A stretch of 64,000 nucleotides of DNA from Amycolatopsis aidingensis. Lineage in GTDB: Bacteria > Actinomycetota > Actinomycetes > Mycobacteriales > Pseudonocardiaceae. Positions 60,101 to 64,000 of this stretch are shown here, piece after piece. Made by a program: the position numbers and the translations under genes. The notes below the pieces were generated by a model. The model was not told the DNA's origin. It worked only from the letters and a program-made list of their open reading frames with translations, and did no database searches. The DNA lies in contig NZ_CP076538.1 of the NCBI RefSeq assembly GCF_018885265.1, forward strand, positions 5,120,001 through 5,184,000. Reading direction: 5' to 3'. Within the stretch, counting starts at the first letter, position 1. Every line of letters begins with the position of its first letter.

Positions 60101-62889
60101 GGGAACGGATCTTCGACAGCCTGGTGGCCTTCGAGAACTACCCCGAGGACAACCTGCCCGGCGAGGACGAGCTGAGCATCCAGGTGATCGACCGGCACGC
60201 ACAGGAGAAGACCGAGTACCCGATCGGCCTGATCGTGCTGCCACTGGAGCGGCTGGCCTTCCACTTCAACTACGACACGACGCATTTCACCCAGGACGAG
60301 GTCACCCGGCTGATCGAGACCTTCCAGCTGCTGATGGAGCAGCTCTGCGGCCGGCCCGGCGCGCGGTTGCGCGAGCTGGAGGTGCTGCCGCGGCGGGACC
60401 GGGCGCTGCTGGAGCAGTGGACCGGCGGCACCGGTGCGGAGCCCGCGGCGCGCAGCCTGCTGGAGCTGTTCACCCGCAGGCTCGCGACGGCCCCGCATGC
60501 CCCGGCGGTGGTGGACGGGGAGACCGTGGCCAGCTACGCCGAGCTGGACACGCTGGCGCGCGCCCTCGGCGAGCGGCTGACCGCGGCCGGGGCGGGCCCC
60601 GGCGACCTGGTGGGTGTCTGCCTGCCCCGCTCCCTGGACTACGCCAGCGCCCTGCTGGCCTGCTACCGGTGCGGCGCGGTGCCCGTGCTGCTCGACCCGG
60701 AGCACCCGCCTGCGCGGCGGCAGGTGATCGCGCGGGACGCCGGGCTGCGCGCGGTGGTGACCACAGTGGACCCCGCCGAGTTCGCGGCCTGGCCGGTGCT
60801 GCACCCGGCGGGCACGGTGACCGAACCGGCGGAGCCTGCCACCGGCGGCACGGGCTCGGCCGACCCGTCCACGGACGCCTGCGTGGTCTACACCTCGGGT
60901 TCCACCGGCACCCCGAAGGGGGTACTGGCCCCGCAGGCCGGGATGGTGAACCGGATGGTGTGGTCCGGCACGGCGTTTCCCACCCCGGAGCCGCCACGGG
61001 TGCTGGCCACCGCGGGCACCGCCTTCGATATCGCGCTGTGGGAAGTGTTCTTCCCGCTGGCGCACGGCGGCACGGTGATCATGGCCCCGCCCGAGGCCGT
61101 GCTCGACCCGGACGAGCTGGCCGAGTCGATCATCGCCGAGCGGGTGACCGTCGCGCATTTCCTGCCGACCCTGCTCGCCGCCTTCCTGGACGGGCCCAAG
61201 GCGGGCGGCTGCCAGGAGCTGCGGCACGTGCTCTCCGGCGGGGAGGCGGTGACACCCGCGCTGGTGCGTGCCTTCGCCGAGTCCGGCCTGCCCGCGCGGC
61301 TGCACCAGGCCTACGGCCCGGCCGAGGCTTCGATCAGCGTCACCCACCACACCTGCGAGCCGGGGGACGGCCACGCGGAGCGGGTGCCGATCGGGCGGCC
61401 GATCGACAACACCGGAACCCATGTGGTGGACCCGCACCTGCGCGAGCTGCCCATCGGCTGCACGGGGGAACTGGCCCTCACCGGTATCGCGCTGGGCGCG
61501 GGCTACCTGCACGACCCCGAGCTCACCGCGCGGCGGTTCCCGGACAGCCCGTTCGGCGCGGGTCGGCTCTACCGCACCGGCGACCGCGCCCGCTGGCGGC
61601 CGGACGGGAAACTGGAGTTCCTCGGCCGCAACGACCGGCAGGTGAAGATACGCGGGCACCGGGTGGAGCCCGCCGAGATCGACCGTGCGGTGGAGGGCCA
61701 TCCGGCGGTGCGGCAGGCCGTCACGATCGCCCGCGAGTCCGCGCTCACCACCTTCGCGGTGCGCCGCTCCGGAGCCGTGCTGGACACCGGCGAGCTGCGC
61801 CAGTGGCTGGGTGAACGGCTGCCGGACTGGATGATCGGGCAGCTCGTTGTGCTCGAGTCACCGCCGCTGACCAGCAACGGCAAGCTGGACCAGCGCAGGC
61901 TGGCCGAGCTGGCGGACGGCGGCGCCGCAGCGGGGGCCACGGGCTCCCGCCCGCCGGGCACCGAGCTGGAACGGCTGATCGCCCGCTGCTGGGAGGAGGT
62001 GCTCGGGGTCAGCGAGATCGGGGCGCACGACGACTTCTTCGCCCTCGGCGGGCACTCGCTGCTGGTGGTGCGGCTGCTGCGCACCCTGCGCGCGAACCTG
62101 CCGGAGGGGATGCGCTGCGATGTCCCGCAGATCCTCAAGGCGCCCACGGTCGCCGGGCTGGCCGAACAGCTGCTCGGTCCGGTCGCGGGCTCCGGCTCCC
62201 GGCATATCCACACCCTGAACCCGGACGCCCCCGGCGAGGCGTTGTTCCTGGTGCACCCCGGCGAGGGCCTGGCGCTGCCATACCAGGGGCTTGCTCCGCT
62301 GCTGCCCGAGTGGCGGATGCACGCCCTTTCCAATCCCCGCTTCGGGCAGCGGGAGCATCGCTTCGGCAGCCTCGCCGAGATGGCCGCCCGCTACGTGGAG
62401 TGGACGCGCACCCTCCAGCCCGAGGGCCCGTACTGCCTCGGCGGCTGGTCCTTCGGCGGGGTCGTGGCGCTGGAGATGGCCCGGCAGATGCACGCGCACG
62501 GCGACATCGTGTCCGATGTGCTGCTCATCGACAGCCACAACCTGAACGCCTCCGCGCAGACCGGCGACCCCAGGGCCGGTATCCGGCAACGGCTGGCCGA
62601 ACTGGGCGTTGCGGTGGACTCCCCCGAGGGCGCCGATATCGCGGAGGAGCTGCTGCACAACGGATCCCTCGCCGCCAGGCATGTGCCCGCAGGCTATCCG
62701 GGCCGGGTATGGCTGCTGGCAGCCGATCCCGATGCCGACCGGGCCGCGCGGCCGCGCGGCTGGGACCGCGCCCTGCTGCCAGGGCTGGCCGTGCAGCCCG
62801 TTCCTGGCACCCACGAGCGGCTGTTCGACCCCGAGCACCTGCCCAGCACGGCGGCTGCCATCCGGCGCGCGCTCGGTGATGCCCGATGA
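57151..62889 (+). CDS. Nonribosomal peptide synthetase, NocB-like, modules 4-5 with thioesterase
   Basis: A 1912-aa NRPS, A4-T4-C5-A5-T5-TE. Core sites: A4 YTSGSTG (180), T4 Ser574, C5 H780-H781-H782 in HHHILLDGW, A5 YTSGSTG (1247), T5 Ser1636 and TE GWSFGG Ser1767. The A4 pocket DVWHISLID is essentially the standard Ser code; A5 DIWHLGAIS matches A1/A3, so Hpg. In nocardicin biosynthesis the extra His of the C5 HHHxxxDG motif drives beta-lactam closure from the seryl residue via a dehydroalanyl intermediate, and the TE epimerises the last Hpg before release. Both features are present, with a constant offset of about 10-12 residues from the positions I recall for NocB. Follows NocA-like gene by 42 nt with AAGAAGG. 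Confidence 0.94.
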   Translation: MTLRVRDLFADDADEITAQLAAWNDTARDFPAQVGIHQLIQRQAAEHGERPAVTCAGTTLSYAELDTAAATLAARLAALGVRPGEVVAIALPPSTERIVAVLGVLYAGAAYLPLDLEQPAQRLEFLLADAGADVLITDTAAREEKPHGHTGTTLLLDQPPEDRVRPATFPGSGLPAYVIYTSGSTGRPKGVAVGHRSLVNRLLWMRDQYRVGPEDVILHKTSFGFDVSVWEQLLPLITGARLVITPQQARRDAAAMVRLIRAESVTMLHFVPSLLPAFLDVPDAGQADSLRVAISSGEALPKPVAEEFLRRLPHCALHNLYGPTEATIDVTHWPVEAGDERPFVPIGTPIDNTRMYVLDDNLEPLPVGAEGELCIGGQAVAIGYLGRPGLTAEKFAPDPFGAPGERLYRTGDRARFGPDGVIEYLGRRDGQVKLRGFRIELGEIEAALLESELIRQAAVVLRGPEGARRLVGFVSGRPETTDERERAGTEVLARLSAALPAYQVPSELVWLDTLPLSASGKVDRAALPEVTVTAESSAAPETPTERALARLWAELIGGPEPGVDADFFRTGGDSVSSMRLAARAQGQGIRLEVAHIFNHRTIRGMAAAADAATGKPAAEEPGEETLLAGIDQERLAEVRARPGVVDVYPLAPMQAGMLFRGLYWPDSDAYFNQNVLELVGGADEEALREAWRRVADRYEILRTGFVWEDLAEPLQYVRSDIQPPWTVLDWSGHDPDSHPALLDQLLAEDRDTGLGLDACPLYRLTLVRLGGGRHYLLWSHHHILLDGWCLSLIWGDMFRIYDALARGEDIRLEPCRPYRDYVRWIRARSAQGEDSERFWRNYLLQLSPVPFSEAPADREGLFHTIVHEFSERLTRQVNEAAREHGVTANAITQAAWSMLLGLRTGAEEVVHGLTIAGRPPELAGSETMVGLFINTVPLRIRLDPERTVTELLEAIHHDLAATAAHGYVPLAQIKSWSSGGKLSGERIFDSLVAFENYPEDNLPGEDELSIQVIDRHAQEKTEYPIGLIVLPLERLAFHFNYDTTHFTQDEVTRLIETFQLLMEQLCGRPGARLRELEVLPRRDRALLEQWTGGTGAEPAARSLLELFTRRLATAPHAPAVVDGETVASYAELDTLARALGERLTAAGAGPGDLVGVCLPRSLDYASALLACYRCGAVPVLLDPEHPPARRQVIARDAGLRAVVTTVDPAEFAAWPVLHPAGTVTEPAEPATGGTGSADPSTDACVVYTSGSTGTPKGVLAPQAGMVNRMVWSGTAFPTPEPPRVLATAGTAFDIALWEVFFPLAHGGTVIMAPPEAVLDPDELAESIIAERVTVAHFLPTLLAAFLDGPKAGGCQELRHVLSGGEAVTPALVRAFAESGLPARLHQAYGPAEASISVTHHTCEPGDGHAERVPIGRPIDNTGTHVVDPHLRELPIGCTGELALTGIALGAGYLHDPELTARRFPDSPFGAGRLYRTGDRARWRPDGKLEFLGRNDRQVKIRGHRVEPAEIDRAVEGHPAVRQAVTIARESALTTFAVRRSGAVLDTGELRQWLGERLPDWMIGQLVVLESPPLTSNGKLDQRRLAELADGGAAAGATGSRPPGTELERLIARCWEEVLGVSEIGAHDDFFALGGHSLLVVRLLRTLRANLPEGMRCDVPQILKAPTVAGLAEQLLGPVAGSGSRHIHTLNPDAPGEALFLVHPGEGLALPYQGLAPLLPEWRMHALSNPRFGQREHRFGSLAEMAARYVEWTRTLQPEGPYCLGGWSFGGVVALEMARQMHAHGDIVSDVLLIDSHNLNASAQTGDPRAGIRQRLAELGVAVDSPEGADIAEELLHNGSLAARHVPAGYPGRVWLLAADPDADRAARPRGWDRALLPGLAVQPVPGTHERLFDPEHLPSTAAAIRRALGDAR

Positions 62890-63803
62890 CCGCCCCGGCA
62901 CGCACCGAACGGCGCTCGCTGGAGCGGGCGGTGGAGACCTTCGCCGAGGGCAAGCCGTACGACCTGTTCTTCCTCTCCGTGCGCGGGATGCGGCTGCTCG
63001 GCCGCAAGACCGAGGCCGCCTTCCCCGGCCCGGACCGCCCCGGCCTGCCTGCCGAGCGGTTGAAGTGCGGCCTGGTCGAGGCGCATATGCTGCTGGGGGT
63101 CGCGGAGCGGGAGCAGGTCGCCGAGGACCACGTTGCCGTGTTCTACCGGCCACTGGCCGAGTCCGAGAAGGCCGAACTGTTCGCCGAGGCCGTCGCCGAC
63201 CCGATGGCCGACCTCTACCATCCCTACGCCCAGCTCGGCGACCGCATCCGTGCGGCGGCCGAGACCGAGGCGGGTGGCTGGGAGGTCACCGAGGAGCTGG
63301 TCCGCGAGCTCGACCATGCCGAGTCGGTGCTGCGCGAGTACGTTCCGGAGCGGCTCGCGCGGCTCGGCTTCGACGGTGGCGGCCGCGCCTATGACGCGGC
63401 GTGTTCCACCGGGGCGTTCCTGGCCGCCGTCGGCAGCCGGTTTCCCGCGATCCGCACCATCGGGCAGGACCTGAGCGCCGAGATGGTGGCCCACGCCCGG
63501 TCCAGGGTGGACGAGGTGCACTGCGGCGACAGCATCAGCCCGGCCATCCCTGAGGGCGAGGCCGATCTGGTGATCTGCAGGCACCTCAACGCCTTCGTGG
63601 TCGGCACCCGCCAGGCGCACGAGCTGTTCGCCGCCGCGGCGAGCCGCTGCCGTCCCGGCGGCTATCTCGTGCTGCTCGGGCACACCCCGATCCTGATCAG
63701 CAGCCAGTGGTGCGAGATGTCCGGCCTGCGGGTGCTCCAGCGTTCGGCCGCCACACCATCGGGGCACGCGTTGTTCCAGTGCTACATCCTGCGCAGGGAC
63801 TGA
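62886..63803 (+). CDS. nat: Isonocardicin synthase-like SAM transferase (Nat)
   Basis: A 305-aa class I SAM-dependent fold enzyme. In nocardicin producers Nat moves the 3-amino-3-carboxypropyl group, not methyl, from SAM to the Hpg phenol oxygen. Visible are an N-terminal region specific to this group (ERAVETFAEGKPYDLFFLSVRGMRLLGRKTE), the SAM loop YDAACSTGAFLAAVG, acidic GQDLSAEMV, then LVICRHLNAFV and LVLLGHTPILI. The ATG at 62886 overlaps the NRPS stop (ATGA), tying it to the cluster. An ordinary O-methyltransferase is the alternative, but context and length (Nat is about 300 aa) favour isonocardicin synthase. Confidence 0.87.
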   Translation: MTAPARTERRSLERAVETFAEGKPYDLFFLSVRGMRLLGRKTEAAFPGPDRPGLPAERLKCGLVEAHMLLGVAEREQVAEDHVAVFYRPLAESEKAELFAEAVADPMADLYHPYAQLGDRIRAAAETEAGGWEVTEELVRELDHAESVLREYVPERLARLGFDGGGRAYDAACSTGAFLAAVGSRFPAIRTIGQDLSAEMVAHARSRVDEVHCGDSISPAIPEGEADLVICRHLNAFVVGTRQAHELFAAAASRCRPGGYLVLLGHTPILISSQWCEMSGLRVLQRSAATPSGHALFQCYILRRD

Positions 63804-64000
63804 CCACGCCACTACCCCAGCAGGTCTGGAACATCCAGAAGAAGTTGCTGCTGACATGCGGCACGAACAGCGCGCCGGAACCGGCTGCCAGCGCGATCAG
63901 CACCGGGTCCACCCCGAGCCCTCCGGCCAGCGGAGCAAGGATGCCTGCGGCGGTGATCGCGGCGACCGAGATCGAGCCCAGCGCGATGTGCAGGACCGCG
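63697..64000 (-). CDS. GntP-family permease, C-terminal part, probably 3'-truncated
   Basis: The minus-strand frame entering from the right edge reads ALGSISVAAITAAGILAPL, then VLIALAAGSGALFVPHVSSNFFWMFQ, the penultimate region of gluconate:H+ symporters (where HxNDSGFW is usual). In intact permeases a hydrophobic helix of about 40 residues follows. Here the frame continues with a non-hydrophobic Cys/Gly/Pro/Arg-rich stretch running antisense through the last 107 bases of nat to a stop at 63697. The homology therefore ends near 63822, and the gene has probably lost its true 3' end at the cluster junction. Its start lies outside the window. Confidence 0.65.
   Translation of the reverse strand, partial: AVLHIALGSISVAAITAAGILAPLAGGLGVDPVLIALAAGSGALFVPHVSSNFFWMFQTCWGSGVVSPCAGCSTGTTRAPMVWRPNAGAPAGRTSRTTGC

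Noticed and set aside
43952..63803. Glycopeptide (vancomycin-type) or CDA-type cluster suggested by HmaS and HpgT
   Set aside because: No DpgA-D genes, cross-linking P450s, X domain or fatty-acid starter; the five-module NRPS layout with Nat, NocJ-like and MbtH fits nocardicin.

Overview
The window is very GC-rich, with short overlapping genes, frequent ATGA/GTGA stop-start junctions, many GTG and some TTG starts, SARP and DevR regulators and two large NRPS genes. This points to a filamentous actinomycete, most likely a member of the Pseudonocardiaceae or a close relative. No rRNA, tRNA or CRISPR array was seen. All family calls are from reading the sequence; no database search was run.

Region 1 (1-10 kb and 22.9-25.6 kb) is a hypoxia/redox-stress island: a CtpF-like P-type ATPase divergent from a DevR (DosR) orthologue, a DoxX protein, small stress proteins, an aldehyde dehydrogenase, a hemerythrin, two glycosyltransferases, a DevS-like GAF histidine kinase with a one-base frameshift, and a tandem universal stress protein. 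DevR-box-like sites lie beside devR and beside the stress protein gene. A perfect GGTTT-N15-GGGTA stress-sigma promoter precedes the hemerythrin gene.

Region 2 (10-22.8 kb) is a cell-surface glycan locus: three minus-strand genes (two GT2 enzymes, a pyruvyltransferase-like protein) and a plus-strand run of overlapping genes. The run encodes a carbamoyltransferase, a GT2-GmhB fusion, two GT9 heptosyltransferase-like enzymes, GmhA, HldE, an SDR and a UDP-sugar dehydrogenase. This is nearly a complete ADP-heptose route in a Gram-positive, again behind a perfect GGTTT-N15-GGGTA promoter.

Region 3 (28-64 kb) is a nocardicin-type monocyclic beta-lactam cluster in two halves. The left half (28.0-34.7 kb) has a SARP regulator, a NocL-like P450, an esterase, a NocJ-like PLP epimerase, a NocI-like MbtH protein and an MFS exporter. 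The right half (43.9-63.8 kb) has HpgT, HmaS, a NocA-like NRPS (A-T-C-A-T-C-A-T-E-C), a NocB-like NRPS (A-T-C-A-T-TE) and an isonocardicin synthase (Nat). Pocket reading gives Hpg-(basic)-Hpg-Ser-Hpg, and the module 5 condensation domain has the extra histidine (HHHxxxDG) linked to beta-lactam closure. Three promoters (mbtH, hmaS, nocA) carry matching heptamer pairs at 11-bp pitch, 9 bp upstream of the -10 box, the expected layout of a SARP target; I infer that the cluster's own SARP binds them.

Region 4 (34.8-43.9 kb) separates the two halves. It holds a graspetide (omega-ester RiPP) operon (precursor, ATP-grasp ligase, PIMT-like methyltransferase), a phosphotransferase, an ATPase, a radical SAM protein with an eleven-fold CxP cysteine tail, two pairs of tiny zinc-ribbon proteins, an XRE regulator and menC. 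Two copies of a 47-bp repeat (42/47 identical) bracket the phosphotransferase-ATPase-radical SAM unit. At the far right, a GntP permease gene runs in antisense towards nat and seems to have lost its normal 3' end.
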